Shown: piece by piece, positions 9,462 through 18,733 of the stretch
How the letters are laid out: each line of letters opens with the position of its first letter
Numbering within the stretch: the first letter of the stretch is position 1
Assembly: GCF_014644735.1 (NCBI RefSeq)
Contig: NZ_BMKZ01000008.1
Location: 18,264-82,263 of the forward strand
DNA: 64,000 bases
Reading direction: 5' to 3'
DNA from: Caldalkalibacillus thermarum
Lineage (GTDB): Bacteria > Bacillota > Bacilli > Caldalkalibacillales > Caldalkalibacillaceae
The notes under the pieces: model-generated
What the model saw: the letters and a program-made list of their open reading frames with translations, nothing else
The model's database searches: none
Told to the model about the DNA's origin: nothing
Program-made: the position numbers and the translations under genes

Positions 9462-10028
9462 GTGCCAGACAGCGAACTGGTCAAACGGGCTCAGGAAGGC
9501 AATCAGGATGCACTGCTTCAATTGTTGCGCGAAATAGAATCCCCTTTATACCGCACTGCTTATTACATGCTGGGTCATGAACAGGATGCTCTGGATATGA
9601 CCCAGGAAGCCCTGATCCGTATTTATCAAAATATTCATCAGTTTGACAAGAAAGCCCAGTTCAAGACCTGGGCCCAGCGGATTGTAACCAACTTGTGCAT
9701 TGACCATTTCCGTCAGAAAAAAAACACTGTCTCCACTGACCAGCATGATCACTTGCTCCATCAGCGGCAATATGATCATGTGGAGCAAACCGTTGAACAA
9801 TCCATTTTAAAGGATGAAATTCAGCAGGCGATAAGCCAGTTAAGCGAGCAGCAGCGGGCCGTGGTCGTTTTGCGCTATCTGCAAGACTTTTCCTACCAGG
9901 AAATCGCTGATGCTCTGGACTTGCCCCTCAACACTGTCAAGTCCCATCTGTTCCGGGTCAGAAAAGAGTTACAGCGTCTTCTCTTCCCCGAAGAAGAGGG
10001 GAGACTGAAAGGTGGTGTTAAATCGTGA
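9462..10028 (+). CDS. ECF-family RNA polymerase sigma factor
   Basis: 188-residue sigma-70 family protein with only regions 2 and 4, as in the ECF group. Region 2 spans LYRTAYYMLGHEQDALDMTQ to FKTWAQRIVTNLCIDHFR; the region 4 helix-turn-helix is SYQEIADALDLPLNTVKSHL. Start GTG 9462 follows an AGAGGGGG site. It overlaps the downstream anti-sigma gene by four bases (GTGA), so both are made together. The target stress or regulon cannot be read from sequence, and the paralogue (SigX, SigW, YlaC type) is not assigned. Confidence 0.92.
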   Translation: MPDSELVKRAQEGNQDALLQLLREIESPLYRTAYYMLGHEQDALDMTQEALIRIYQNIHQFDKKAQFKTWAQRIVTNLCIDHFRQKKNTVSTDQHDHLLHQRQYDHVEQTVEQSILKDEIQQAISQLSEQQRAVVVLRYLQDFSYQEIADALDLPLNTVKSHLFRVRKELQRLLFPEEEGRLKGGVKS

Positions 10029-10621
10029 GCTGTGAGGAAGTCCTCCACCTGATACAGCGCCTTTTGGATCATGATCTGACGGAGGACGAACATCGGCAGT
10101 TAGAACAACACCTGAGTCATTGTCCCAGTTGTGCCGCCACTTTTCAAAAGTATCAAGCGCTACACCAGCGATTGGAACAATTGCCTCAAGTGAATCCCCC
10201 CCTCTCTATTGTGGACCGGATAGATTTTGCCAAAGTGGACGAAAACAATGAAACAATAGGGAAGCAGAGCCATACGTCCACCTTTTTATCAAGCCGTAAA
10301 ATCGTCTGGGCCATCGGCGGTGTGGCTGCCTTGATTTTAGCGTTAGCGGCTTTTTCCCTGCTGTTCGGCCAAGATCACGAGCAGGCTTTGGACGAAGGCA
10401 AACGAATTGATGGCCAAGATCAGCCGTACTATATATCTGCCAATCCAGTCAGCAGTGCCTGGATCATTGAAGAGATTGAATGGGTTTCTGACCATGAATT
10501 ATACTATGTTCTGTACCATGAAGAGCGGGATGAGCGCCAATATTGGCTGTTCAATGCAGAGAAAAGGGAAGAAGTTCAGCTGGAAGGCCCCTATCCGGAA
10601 TACCAGCCTGAAGGGTCTTAA
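10025..10621 (+). CDS. Zinc-finger anti-sigma factor, membrane-anchored
   Basis: 198 residues. The N-terminal ZAS motif HxxxCxxC is visible (His29, Cys33, Cys36), a cytoplasmic linker follows, then one membrane helix at about residues 93-115 and a short external domain of about 80 residues that is rich in acidic and aromatic residues. Such proteins hold their partner ECF sigma factor at the membrane until a signal releases it. GTG start, coupled to the upstream sigma gene. The outer domain was not recognised, so the sensed signal is unknown. Confidence 0.85.
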   Translation: MSCEEVLHLIQRLLDHDLTEDEHRQLEQHLSHCPSCAATFQKYQALHQRLEQLPQVNPPLSIVDRIDFAKVDENNETIGKQSHTSTFLSSRKIVWAIGGVAALILALAAFSLLFGQDHEQALDEGKRIDGQDQPYYISANPVSSAWIIEEIEWVSDHELYYVLYHEERDERQYWLFNAEKREEVQLEGPYPEYQPEGS

Positions 10622-10662
10622 GCAGCATGAACAATCGTTGATCACAGGGGTGCGAGGTTACC

Positions 10663-11691
10663 ATGAATATCACGGAGGTCAACACACAAATTAAACAGGG
10701 CCATATTGCACCTGTCTATGTTCTGTACGGATCGCAGCGGTTTCTGATCGATGAGATCATTCGCAACTTAAGCGAGCATATTCTGGACGAGGCCAGTGTG
10801 GATTTCAATTATGAGACGTTCGACTTGGAAGAACATCCAATCCAGAGTGTACTTGAAGCGGCGGAAACACTGCCTTTCATGGGTGAAAAACGGTTGATCG
10901 TCGCCTACGGAGCCCATTTTTTAAGCGGGGCAAAAGAAAAATACAAGGTTGAACATGATTTAGAGGCCTTGATGCGCTATGTAAGCCATCCCGTTGATTA
11001 TTCTGTATTGGTGCTTGTGGTGCCCCAGGAAAAGCTGGATGAGCGCAAAAAGGTAGTCAAACTGCTGAAGAAAGAGGGGGCTGTTGTGCAAGCCGGTTCC
11101 CTGCCACTGGATCAGCTTGTTCCCTGGCTGAAGCAACGTGCAGCCGATCTGGGGGTACAGATCACAGATGAAGCTTGTGCATTGTTACATCAATTTGCCG
11201 GGGATCACATGCAGATGCTGGCCAACGAAATGGCTAAAATGGCCAGTTATGTGGGCAAACAAGGCGTCATAACGGAGGAAACGGTTCATCAACTGATTGC
11301 CAAAACAGTGGAACAGGATGTGTTCAACCTGGTGGACCATGTGGTGCAACTTAGGGTCAGCCAGGCTTTTGCCACCCTGGAGGAGTTGCTCAGGCGAAAT
11401 GAAGAACCCATTAAAATATTGTTTCTGTTGGCCCGGCAATTCCGCCTTATCTATCGCGCCAAAGATTTGGCTAAGCAAGGGTATTCTGAGCGCCAGATGA
11501 GCCAGATGATGGGTGTCCATCCCTATGTCTGCAAATTGGCGGTAAGGCAAGGACGGCGGTTTTCGCTGAAGCAGCTGGCTGAGGTCCTTGATCAATTGGC
11601 TGAGCTGGACTTTAAGCTGAAAACAGGCCAGCTGGACAAACGCTTGGCCCTTGAATTGTTTATTTTGCAGTTAACAAAAAAAGCAGTCTAA
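10663..11691 (+). CDS. holA: DNA polymerase III subunit delta
   Basis: 342-residue HolA/YqeN family subunit of the clamp loader, which opens the beta clamp and loads it on primed DNA. The N-terminus has the expected PVYVLYGSQRFLIDE, and the C-terminal alpha-helical collar domain includes EPIKILFLLARQFRLIYRAKDL. Length and position next to rpsT match the Bacillales arrangement. The ATG follows a weak GAGGT. A hairpin with a short T-rich tail follows the gene. Confidence 0.93.
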   Translation: MNITEVNTQIKQGHIAPVYVLYGSQRFLIDEIIRNLSEHILDEASVDFNYETFDLEEHPIQSVLEAAETLPFMGEKRLIVAYGAHFLSGAKEKYKVEHDLEALMRYVSHPVDYSVLVLVVPQEKLDERKKVVKLLKKEGAVVQAGSLPLDQLVPWLKQRAADLGVQITDEACALLHQFAGDHMQMLANEMAKMASYVGKQGVITEETVHQLIAKTVEQDVFNLVDHVVQLRVSQAFATLEELLRRNEEPIKILFLLARQFRLIYRAKDLAKQGYSERQMSQMMGVHPYVCKLAVRQGRRFSLKQLAEVLDQLAELDFKLKTGQLDKRLALELFILQLTKKAV

Positions 11692-11698
11692 AGGTATA

Positions 11699-11740
11699 AA
11701 GGGCGGGGTAAACAGAACCCTGCCCTTATTGTTGCCGCTT
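11699..11740 (+). terminator. Probable terminator of holA
   Basis: GGGCGGGGT pairs imperfectly with ACCCTGCCC (one mismatch), followed by TTATTGTT. Confidence 0.55.
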
Positions 11741-11825
11741 AAGCTTGAGTACTTGGCTCCCCCTGCTCTGTATCTGAGAGATATAACAGGAGATTCCACC
11801 TGGCTGGTAGAAACCAATCTGGCAA

Positions 11826-11866
11826 TAAAAAAGCTTATTGCTACACGGGCAGTGAGCAATAAGCTT
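11826..11866 (-). terminator. Intrinsic terminator of rpsT
   Basis: AAGCTTATTGC (11831-11841) pairs with GCAATAAGCTT (11856-11866); read on the minus strand it is followed by TTTTTTATTG. Confidence 0.8.
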
Positions 11867-11882
11867 GGTGGTTTCGTTGAGC

Positions 11883-12161
11883 TTAGGCGGACGCTTCCTT
11901 ATTGAGGGCGTTAAATTTTTTCATTAAGCGGGACTTTTGGCGGGAAGCCGCGTTTTTATGGATAAGGCCTTTGGAAGCAGCTTTGTCTAGCTTCTTGGTT
12001 GCCAGAGCCAGCGCTTCTTTAGCCCCTTGAATATCATTTTGCTCAACAAGCTTTTCAAATTTTTTAATGGCTGTACGTAATGCTGATTTCATCGCGCGGT
12101 TGTGGGCGCGTCTTTTTTCGTTTTGTTTGGCACGTTTAATTGCCGATTTGATGTTAGCCAC
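11883..12161 (-). CDS. rpsT: 30S ribosomal protein S20
   Basis: 92-residue primary binding protein of 16S rRNA. It is very rich in lysine, arginine and alanine, with the typical [20 protein letters not shown] start and a [16 protein letters not shown]-terminal helix. GTG 12161 is chosen because AAGGAGG sits eight bases upstream and the protein then begins exactly as other S20 proteins; an earlier in-frame GTG at 12170 lies inside the ribosome binding site. Monocistronic, with its own promoter and terminator. Confidence 0.96.
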   Translation of the reverse strand: MANIKSAIKRAKQNEKRRAHNRAMKSALRTAIKKFEKLVEQNDIQGAKEALALATKKLDKAASKGLIHKNAASRQKSRLMKKFNALNKEASA

Positions 12162-12212
12162 TTTCTTCACCTCCTTGACTGGCGGTTGAACCGTCCAAAA
12201 TGAACATCAAAA

Positions 12213-12241
12213 ATTATACATTGAAAATATACCAATTGCAA
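12213..12241 (-). promoter_or_regulatory. SigA-type promoter of rpsT
   Basis: On the minus strand TTGCAA (12241-12236) and TATAAT (12218-12213) are spaced by 17 bp. Confidence 0.7.
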
Positions 12242-12274
12242 CAGTTCAGCCTTAAATCTAAACAATGGTCTTAT

Positions 12275-12305
12275 GGAATAATGTGCGCAGACCGGCGGCA
12301 CACTA
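12275..12305 (+). promoter_or_regulatory. Candidate SigG-type forespore promoter of gpr
   Basis: GGAATA (12275-12280), 18 bp, then CACACTA (12299-12305) resembles the SigG pattern TGAATA/CATACTA with mismatches in both boxes. gpr is a forespore gene in Bacillus, which makes this plausible but not proven. Confidence 0.4.
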
Positions 12306-12357
12306 AGCAAAATAGTTGATACAGTAAGGATAACAGTGTGCTGTGAGGTGATCCCCC

Positions 12358-13512
12358 ATGACTGATAACCAACAGAAACAACATCTGGATCTTTCTCCTT
12401 ACCAGATTCGGACCGATTTAGCTGTTGAAGCGCACCAACTGGCTTTGGAAAAGCAAGCTCAAGCAGAAAGGGCGGAGAAGAAGGATGCCATTGACGGGGT
12501 TCGTATTGACGAATTTGAAGAAGATGACATTAAAGTGATTAAAGTCCATATTGATACACAAGAGGCAGCCGAGCGAGTGGGCAAGCAAAAAGGACGGTAT
12601 TTAACCATTGAAGCCAAGCGCTTAAGGCAGAAGGACAGTGACTTTCAAGATAAAGTCACGACGCTCATGGCCAATCAGTTTTATCAGTTTCTGCACGAGA
12701 TCGGTATTCCTTCTCATGCCAGTTGTCTGGTGGTTGGTTTGGGGAACTGGAACATTACGCCCGATGCCTTGGGACCCATTGTTGTGGAACATATGATTGT
12801 GACCCGTCACCTGTTTAAGCTGCAGCCAGACCAAGTGGAAGAAGGCTTCAGGCCGGTCAGTGCCCTCACTCCCGGTGTGATGGGATTGACCGGGATGGAA
12901 ACGAGTGACATTATACGGGGAGTTGTCAATGAAACCAAACCAGACTTTGTGGTTGCCGTTGACGCCTTGGCGGCCCGTTCCATTGAGCGTTTAAACACCA
13001 CCATTCAAATTAGTGACACCGGGATTCATCCCGGATCAGGTGTGGGGAACAAGCGTGTCGGTTTGAACCGGGAGACTTTAGGCATCCCGGTCATTGCTGT
13101 TGGCGTACCTACCGTAGTGGATGCCACCTCTATTGTCAGTGATGCCATTGATTTCCTGTTGGCCCATCTAGGCAAAGAAATGCGGGATCAGGAAGAAGGC
13201 ACCAATGCCAGACGAGCTTTGGTTCCTGGCGGCATGAGCTTTGGTTTTCAAAAGCCGGAAGACTTCGATCCGAGCACCATTCCTGATGAAGAAGGCCGGC
13301 GGGCCCTGTTGGGGCTGGTGGGCACCTTGGAAGATCAAGAAAAGCGCCAGTTGATTTACGAGGTTTTAAAACCCCTTGGCCATCACCTGATTGTGACCCC
13401 TAAAGAGGTGGACGAGTTTATCGATGATATGGGCAATATGCTGGCCAATGCGATCAGTGCCGCCTTACATGAAAAGATTGATATGAGCAATGTTTCAGCT
13501 TATACCCATTAA
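12358..13512 (+). CDS. gpr: Germination protease GPR
   Basis: 384-residue spore protease that degrades small acid-soluble DNA-binding proteins early in germination. It is made as a zymogen and trimmed at the N-terminus; the propeptide end is visible near [15 protein letters not shown]. The central region [16 protein letters not shown] and the [11 protein letters not shown] segment are family hallmarks. The start ATG follows GTGAGGTGATCCCCC. It lies directly upstream of spoIIP, as in B. subtilis, which supports expression in the developing spore. Confidence 0.96.
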   Translation: MTDNQQKQHLDLSPYQIRTDLAVEAHQLALEKQAQAERAEKKDAIDGVRIDEFEEDDIKVIKVHIDTQEAAERVGKQKGRYLTIEAKRLRQKDSDFQDKVTTLMANQFYQFLHEIGIPSHASCLVVGLGNWNITPDALGPIVVEHMIVTRHLFKLQPDQVEEGFRPVSALTPGVMGLTGMETSDIIRGVVNETKPDFVVAVDALAARSIERLNTTIQISDTGIHPGSGVGNKRVGLNRETLGIPVIAVGVPTVVDATSIVSDAIDFLLAHLGKEMRDQEEGTNARRALVPGGMSFGFQKPEDFDPSTIPDEEGRRALLGLVGTLEDQEKRQLIYEVLKPLGHHLIVTPKEVDEFIDDMGNMLANAISAALHEKIDMSNVSAYTH

Positions 13513-13628
13513 ACTTTTTCACGGGAGACAATCCCCTTTCATCATGTGGTTCTATTTCTTAGCTGGTGTTCATATGCTGGAGTAGACAAGCTAGCTGCTG
13601 GGGAACCGCAGATGAAAGGATGATGGAC

Positions 13629-14837
13629 ATGTCTCCCCGTTTTTTTAACAAGAGGCGTTCTTATCCCCGCAGGATTCGCCCATTCCGGGGCCAGCACTGG
13701 AACGCGTCATACATGGTCAGGCGTATGGCCCTGTATGTGATGATTGGTTTCTTTTCGTTGTTAACCTTAGCTTCTGTTTTTTCCTACGTTCAGGCTCAGT
13801 TTAACTTGACCTCAGAAACATTAAAAAAGTGGACAAACCATATGTCAGTTCATACGTTTATCGCTGCCCTTACAGTGGAAATTCCTCAATTGCAAACCTA
13901 CAATAAATCAGCCCAAGTAGATTTGCCCAAGGTTTCAAATATTGTGGTGGAAATGGCCACCTCGTTAAACCCTGAAGATCCGCGCACTTTGATCCGGCGT
14001 GAAATCCCGGGCTTTGCCTTTTTTGACGGGGAATTGATTGTCGCCGGCCAAGGTGTGACCTATGCCGATATTTCCTATGAGTCATCTCCTCCTTTGGATG
14101 TGGTGCTGGCCGAACGGGAAGCAATCACCGCAGCATTGGAAGAAGAGGAACGGGATGAAGCACCGTCACAACAGCCTTCCTTAAGTACGGAAGGACGGAA
14201 AGTGGTGTTTATCTACCACACCCATAACCGGGAATCATGGATGCCCCATGTTCCTTCCGCTTCTACTCCGGATGAGGCTTTTCATCCTGAAATCAACATT
14301 ACTAAAGTTGGATTGAGATTAGGGGAGGAGTTGGAAAGAAGGGGCATAGGTGTCCAGGTGGACACGACCGATATTGGCCAGTTGTTAAGTGAGGCAGGCT
14401 TGCCATATAACTACTCTTACGCCAAGTCCCGTCACATTGTAGAAACGGCCATACAGGAAAATGAAGATATTACCTTTATGTTTGACCTGCATCGTGATGC
14501 TGTGTCACGGGAGAGCACCACATTTGAAATGGATGGCAAAACCTATGCCCGGCCGTTCTTTGTCATAGGTAAGCGCAACCCGGATTATCAAAAGAATGTG
14601 AGATTTGCCGAAGAGTTAAACCACCTGTTAGAAGAACGTTATCCAGGGCTGTCCAGGGGCATTATGGCCCGAAATAGAGGCAATGCAGAGTATAATCAAT
14701 CCATTTCTGAGCACAATGTATTAATAGAAATTGGTGGTGTGGAAAATACATTGGAAGAATCATACCGGACCGCTGAAATACTGGCTGAAGTGATTGCCGA
14801 TCTTTATTGGGAGAAAGCAGGCGTTCCTGCTCAATAG
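13629..14837 (+). CDS. spoIIP: Stage II sporulation protein P
   Basis: About 402 residues. SpoIIP is a membrane-anchored amidase/endopeptidase which, with SpoIID and SpoIIM, removes septal peptidoglycan so the mother cell can engulf the forespore. A membrane segment is near residues 35-60; the catalytic domain contains FIYHTHNRESWMP and the MFDLHRDA motif. ATG 13629 is chosen because AAAGGA lies eight bases upstream; ATGs at 13620 and 13623 and a GTG at 13566 are alternatives. A clear SigE promoter was not found in the gap after gpr. Confidence 0.93.
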   Translation: MSPRFFNKRRSYPRRIRPFRGQHWNASYMVRRMALYVMIGFFSLLTLASVFSYVQAQFNLTSETLKKWTNHMSVHTFIAALTVEIPQLQTYNKSAQVDLPKVSNIVVEMATSLNPEDPRTLIRREIPGFAFFDGELIVAGQGVTYADISYESSPPLDVVLAEREAITAALEEEERDEAPSQQPSLSTEGRKVVFIYHTHNRESWMPHVPSASTPDEAFHPEINITKVGLRLGEELERRGIGVQVDTTDIGQLLSEAGLPYNYSYAKSRHIVETAIQENEDITFMFDLHRDAVSRESTTFEMDGKTYARPFFVIGKRNPDYQKNVRFAEELNHLLEERYPGLSRGIMARNRGNAEYNQSISEHNVLIEIGGVENTLEESYRTAEILAEVIADLYWEKAGVPAQ

Positions 14838-14943
14838 TTTTAATTGGCAGTTTTACCTGACAGCGCCGGTGGTGAAAAGAGCATCGTTTATTTTGTTTGT
14901 TAACAAAGAATGGTACAAAATCGGAGTCCAGAAAGGATGGACA

Positions 14944-15372
14944 ATGATGGCCCGGTTTATGGTGAAAGTGCTGCTTTTAATCTGCACGTTGCTGTTCGGG
15001 ATCCTGTTGGGCATCCAGCAGGCAGAACACGGCATTTTGTCCATTTTGGGCACATCCTCACTAGAGGCTGCTTCCGGACCAGCAGCACAGCAGGCAGAAG
15101 AGGCGGAAGAGCAAACAACTGAAACGCCAGAGAATGGAGAAGATAAAGAGCCTGAAGTGTATATTAAGCGTATTGATGGTGAAGAGGTGGAAGTGGGCGT
15201 GGTTGGCGAACACTTCTCCATTCAGGATTTGGAAGAGAAGCAGGAGAAATGGGAAGCCCTGCACCATCATAACCGGTACAGCAAGCTGGGCACCGCCTTA
15301 GGTGATGCAGTGTACGGCCTGTCGCAGAAGGGGGCAGAGTGGTTTGCCCGGCAGCTGGCTAAAGTGTTTTAG
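14944..15372 (+). CDS. yqxA: YqxA family membrane protein (DUF3679-like)
   Basis: 142-residue protein with an N-terminal membrane segment (FMVKVLLLICTLLFGILLGI), an acidic linker and a short conserved C-terminus. The position between spoIIP and lepA is that of B. subtilis yqxA, also expressed in sporulation. Function is not known. The ATG at 14944 has AAAGGATGG upstream; the frame is open 50 codons further 5', overlapping spoIIP, but with no binding site and an atypical sequence. Confidence 0.75.
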   Translation: MMARFMVKVLLLICTLLFGILLGIQQAEHGILSILGTSSLEAASGPAAQQAEEAEEQTTETPENGEDKEPEVYIKRIDGEEVEVGVVGEHFSIQDLEEKQEKWEALHHHNRYSKLGTALGDAVYGLSQKGAEWFARQLAKVF

Positions 15373-15375
15373 AAA

Positions 15376-15407
15376 GGCACCTTCCAATACGGAGGTGCTT
15401 TTGTTTT
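15376..15407 (+). terminator. Terminator after yqxA
   Basis: GCACCTTCC pairs with GGAGGTGC around a short loop, followed by TTTTGTTTTG. Confidence 0.65.
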
Positions 15408-15536
15408 GTATGCGTCCAGAAAGGGGCGGTATGTTAAAGTGTAAACTAATAAAATGTTGATTTTTGGATCCGTTTTTGTCTGTGCAACGGTCTTTTCGTC
15501 TTTCCTTCACCCGTTTTCTTTGCTCAGCTCATCTGC

Positions 15537-15542
15537 TATAAT
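15537..15542 (+). promoter_or_regulatory. Candidate -10 element upstream of lepA
   Basis: A perfect TATAAT lies about 70 bp before the lepA start; no good -35 hexamer is seen at 17 bp, so only the -10 box is supported. Confidence 0.4.
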
Positions 15543-15610
15543 CAAATTTAGTGTACTTGCTGTCAACATTGGATTTCTTAAATCGGCAAATGTGTAGGAG
15601 TGAACGTTTG

Positions 15611-17446
15611 ATGAACCACGAACAGCGCAAACAACGGCAGCAAAGAATTCGCAATTTCTCCATCATTGCTCATATCGACCACGGCAAATCTACACTGGCT
15701 GACCGCATATTGGAGAAAACGGGAGCGTTAACAGAACGAGAGCTTAAGGAGCAGTACCTGGACCAAATGGACTTGGAGCGCGAGAGGGGCATCACGATTA
15801 AGCTCAATGCGGTCCGCCTTAACTATACAGCCAAAAACGGTGAAGAATACATCTTTCATCTGATTGATACCCCGGGGCACGTGGACTTCACCTATGAAGT
15901 ATCCCGCAGCCTTGCTGCTTGTGAAGGGGCGCTATTGGTCGTCGATGCGGCTCAGGGTATTGAGGCCCAAACCTTGGCCAATGTTTATCTGGCCTTGGAT
16001 AATGATCTGGAGATTCTGCCAGTGATCAACAAAATTGATCTGCCCAGCGCTGAGCCGGAACGGGTCAAGCAGGAAATTGAAGAGGTTATTGGTTTGGATG
16101 CCAGTGAAGCTGTTCTGGCTTCCGCCAAGGAAGGCATCGGGATAGATGAGATCCTGGAACAAATTGTGGAGAAAGTGCCCCCGCCCTCTGGTGACCCTGA
16201 AGCACCGCTAAAAGCTCTTATTTTTGACTCATTATATGATCCTTACCGGGGGGTCATCACTTATATCCGGGTGGTAGACGGCGTGTTGCGCCCAGGTATG
16301 AAAGTAAAGATGATGGCGACGGGCAAAGTGTTTGAAGTGACCGAAGTGGGCACTTTTTGTCCCCACCCAACCCGGGTAGACGAATTAACGGTGGGCGACG
16401 TGGGCTTCATGGCTGCCTCGATTAAAAGTGTGGGCGACACGCGTGTGGGGGATACCATTACGGATGCTGACAACCCGGCCACGGAACCATTGCCCGGTTA
16501 CCGCAAAGTGAATCCAATGGTCTTTTGCGGCATGTACCCGGTGGATTCCGCTGATTATAACGCTTTGCGTGATGCCTTGGAAAAATTGCAATTAAACGAT
16601 GCCTCACTGCAGTGGGAACCAGAATCGTCTCAAGCACTGGGCTTCGGGTTCCGTTGCGGTTTTCTTGGATTGTTGCATATGGAAATTATTCAGGAGCGCA
16701 TTGAACGAGAGTTTAAAATTCCCTTGATCACCACAGCGCCTAACGTCATTTACAAGGTCTACAAAACAAACGGGGAAGAAGTGCGGATTGACAACCCCAG
16801 TTTAATGCCTGAACGGCAAAAAATTGACCGCATTGAAGAGCCATACGTGAAAGCAACCATCATGGTGCCCAATGACTATGTGGGGGCTGTGATGGAGTTG
16901 TGCCAGAGAAAGCGCGGCATATTTAAGAATATGCAATATATGGATGAGAAGCGTGTCAACATCCAGTATGAAATGCCGCTGGCTGAAATTGTCTATGATT
17001 TCTTTGACCAATTGAAATCCAGCACCAAAGGGTATGCTTCCTTTGACTATGAATTGTGCGGCTATAAACCGTCTGATTTGGTGAAAATGGATATCCTGAT
17101 TAACGGGGAGCGGGTGGATGCCTTATCCGTTATCGTGCACCGTGACCAGGCCTATTATCGGGGCAAGGCTCTGGCAGAGAAGCTGAAAGAGTTGATTCCC
17201 AGGCAAATGTTTGAGATCCCTATCCAGGCGGCGATCGGTCATAAAATCATTGCCCGTGAGACCATCCGTGCTCTGCGCAAAAACGTGTTGGCCAAATGTT
17301 ACGGCGGTGACGTGACCCGCAAACGGAAGCTGTTAGAGAAACAAAAAGAAGGTAAAAAGCGGATGAAAGCCGTTGGCAATGTGGAAATCCCCCAGGAGGC
17401 CTTTATGGCTGTCTTGCAAATGGATCAAGGCAACGACAAGAAGTGA
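15611..17446 (+). CDS. lepA: Elongation factor 4 (LepA)
   Basis: 611-residue translational GTPase that acts on the ribosome and is linked to 30S biogenesis and back-translocation. The G1 motif AHIDHGKST is near residue 18, the switch DTPGHVDF and NKID motifs follow, and the LepA-specific C-terminal domain ends with [23 protein letters not shown] 15611 is used, with TAGGAG ten bases upstream; the frame is open 20 codons further but without family similarity. hemW starts within a few bases of the stop. Confidence 0.96.
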   Translation: MNHEQRKQRQQRIRNFSIIAHIDHGKSTLADRILEKTGALTERELKEQYLDQMDLERERGITIKLNAVRLNYTAKNGEEYIFHLIDTPGHVDFTYEVSRSLAACEGALLVVDAAQGIEAQTLANVYLALDNDLEILPVINKIDLPSAEPERVKQEIEEVIGLDASEAVLASAKEGIGIDEILEQIVEKVPPPSGDPEAPLKALIFDSLYDPYRGVITYIRVVDGVLRPGMKVKMMATGKVFEVTEVGTFCPHPTRVDELTVGDVGFMAASIKSVGDTRVGDTITDADNPATEPLPGYRKVNPMVFCGMYPVDSADYNALRDALEKLQLNDASLQWEPESSQALGFGFRCGFLGLLHMEIIQERIEREFKIPLITTAPNVIYKVYKTNGEEVRIDNPSLMPERQKIDRIEEPYVKATIMVPNDYVGAVMELCQRKRGIFKNMQYMDEKRVNIQYEMPLAEIVYDFFDQLKSSTKGYASFDYELCGYKPSDLVKMDILINGERVDALSVIVHRDQAYYRGKALAEKLKELIPRQMFEIPIQAAIGHKIIARETIRALRKNVLAKCYGGDVTRKRKLLEKQKEGKKRMKAVGNVEIPQEAFMAVLQMDQGNDKK

Positions 17447-17454
17447 GGACCAAG

Positions 17455-18588
17455 ATGCCACACGCTGTATATATCCACATTCCCTTTTGCCACCATATTT
17501 GTCCCTATTGTGATTTCAACAAATATGTCCTGGCTGGCCAGCCGGTGTGGGAGTATTTGGAGGCGCTCAAACAGGAAATGGCGGTTACTTTTGAGCGCTG
17601 GCCGGCCCGGGAGATCCGCACCATTTACGTGGGGGGAGGAACGCCAACGGCTTTAAATGCTGAACAGATGAACTTTTTCCTGGAGGCTGTGGCCCGGTAT
17701 GTACAGCCGCAGGCCTCAAATGTTGAATTTACCGTGGAAGCCAATCCGGGCACTGTGGATGAGGAACTTTTACGAGTGATGAAAACAGGGGGCGTCAACC
17801 GCCTTTCCTTCGGGGTCCAAACCTTTGACGCCAAGCTGCTCAAAAAGCTGGGCCGGATTCATACCAGTGAAGATGTGCATCAGTCCCTTGTTTTGGCCAA
17901 ACAGCTCGGGTTTAATAATTTGTCTGTCGATTTGATGTTCGGTCTTCCCGGTCAAAGTGTGAAGATGTTTATGGCGGACGTGGAGCAAGCATTGGCTCTC
18001 AATATTCCGCACATTTCCGCCTATAGCTTGAAAATTGAAGAAGGCACCCCTTTTTACCGTATGTATAAACACAACAAGCTCCACTTGCCGTCTGAGGACG
18101 AAGAGGCTGAAATGTATGAACTGCTCATCAAGCGCCTGACAGAAGCAGGTTACGTCCACTATGAAATCAGCAATTTTGCCTGGCACGGTTACGAAAGCCG
18201 TCACAACTTAACCTACTGGCGCAATGAAGAATATTATGGATTTGGTGCCGGAGCCCATGGGTACGTACAGGGAATCCGTCATGTGAACGCCGGCCCTGTT
18301 CGGCAATATATTGACATGGTCACCACCGAAACCTTGCCCCGGGTGGAAGTCCACCCTGTGACGAAGCAAGAAGCGATGGAAGAGATGATGATCATGGGCT
18401 TGCGCACCCGTGAAGGGGTGGCCAGGCAAACCTTTCTGGAGCGCTTCGGGATTAAGCTTGAGCAGCAGTTTGGAACCCAACTGAAAGAACTACAAGACAA
18501 AGGGCTCATCACCACCGATGGAGAACGATATTGGTTAACGGAAAAAGGCCTTTTTTTAGGCAATGAAGTGTTTGCCTCCTTTATATGA
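17455..18588 (+). CDS. hemW: Radical SAM heme chaperone HemW
   Basis: 377-residue radical SAM protein of the HemN/HemW type. The cluster motif CHHICPYC has CxxxCxxC spacing followed by DF, and GGGTPTAL lies near residue 60. HemW proteins bind heme and deliver it to respiratory enzymes rather than acting as coproporphyrinogen dehydrogenase; the absence of the extra N-terminal HemN residues and the lepA linkage support HemW. ATG 17455 is preferred over the in-frame GTG at 17443, which overlaps the end of lepA. Confidence 0.92.
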   Translation: MPHAVYIHIPFCHHICPYCDFNKYVLAGQPVWEYLEALKQEMAVTFERWPAREIRTIYVGGGTPTALNAEQMNFFLEAVARYVQPQASNVEFTVEANPGTVDEELLRVMKTGGVNRLSFGVQTFDAKLLKKLGRIHTSEDVHQSLVLAKQLGFNNLSVDLMFGLPGQSVKMFMADVEQALALNIPHISAYSLKIEEGTPFYRMYKHNKLHLPSEDEEAEMYELLIKRLTEAGYVHYEISNFAWHGYESRHNLTYWRNEEYYGFGAGAHGYVQGIRHVNAGPVRQYIDMVTTETLPRVEVHPVTKQEAMEEMMIMGLRTREGVARQTFLERFGIKLEQQFGTQLKELQDKGLITTDGERYWLTEKGLFLGNEVFASFI

Positions 18589-18590
18589 AA

Positions 18591-18641
18591 ACGAGATGAA
18601 CATCTCGTAAATAAGCACGAGATGAACATGTCATAAATAAG
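18591..18641 (+). repeat. Tandem 25-bp repeat with palindromic core
   Basis: Two copies of ACGAGATGAACATCTCGTAA plus AATAAG (25 bp in all, 18591-18615 and 18617-18641) are separated by one base and differ at two positions. The first copy contains a perfect 8-bp inverted repeat (ACGAGATG/CATCTCGT); the second has lost part of it. The repeats sit between hemW and the CIRCE promoter and have no T run, so they are not a standard terminator. Confidence 0.7.
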
Positions 18642-18651
18642 AGTAAGTGCA

Positions 18652-18680
18652 TTGACATTTAGGCAGCTGTTTGGTATGTT
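18652..18680 (+). promoter_or_regulatory. SigA-type promoter of the hrcA operon
   Basis: TTGACA (18652-18657), 17 bp, TATGTT (18675-18680), immediately upstream of the CIRCE element. Confidence 0.75.
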
Positions 18681-18690
18681 TTTAGTAGTT

Positions 18691-18717
18691 TTAGCACTCG
18701 TGTAAAAAGAGTGCTAA
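18691..18717 (+). promoter_or_regulatory. CIRCE operator (HrcA binding site)
   Basis: A perfect CIRCE inverted repeat: TTAGCACTC, nine bases, GAGTGCTAA. It lies at the expected transcription start of the hrcA operon, so HrcA represses its own operon with grpE and dnaK, and repression is lifted by heat shock through the GroE titration known in Bacillus. Confidence 0.97.
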
Positions 18718-18733
18718 CAGGTGGTGAGGCATC

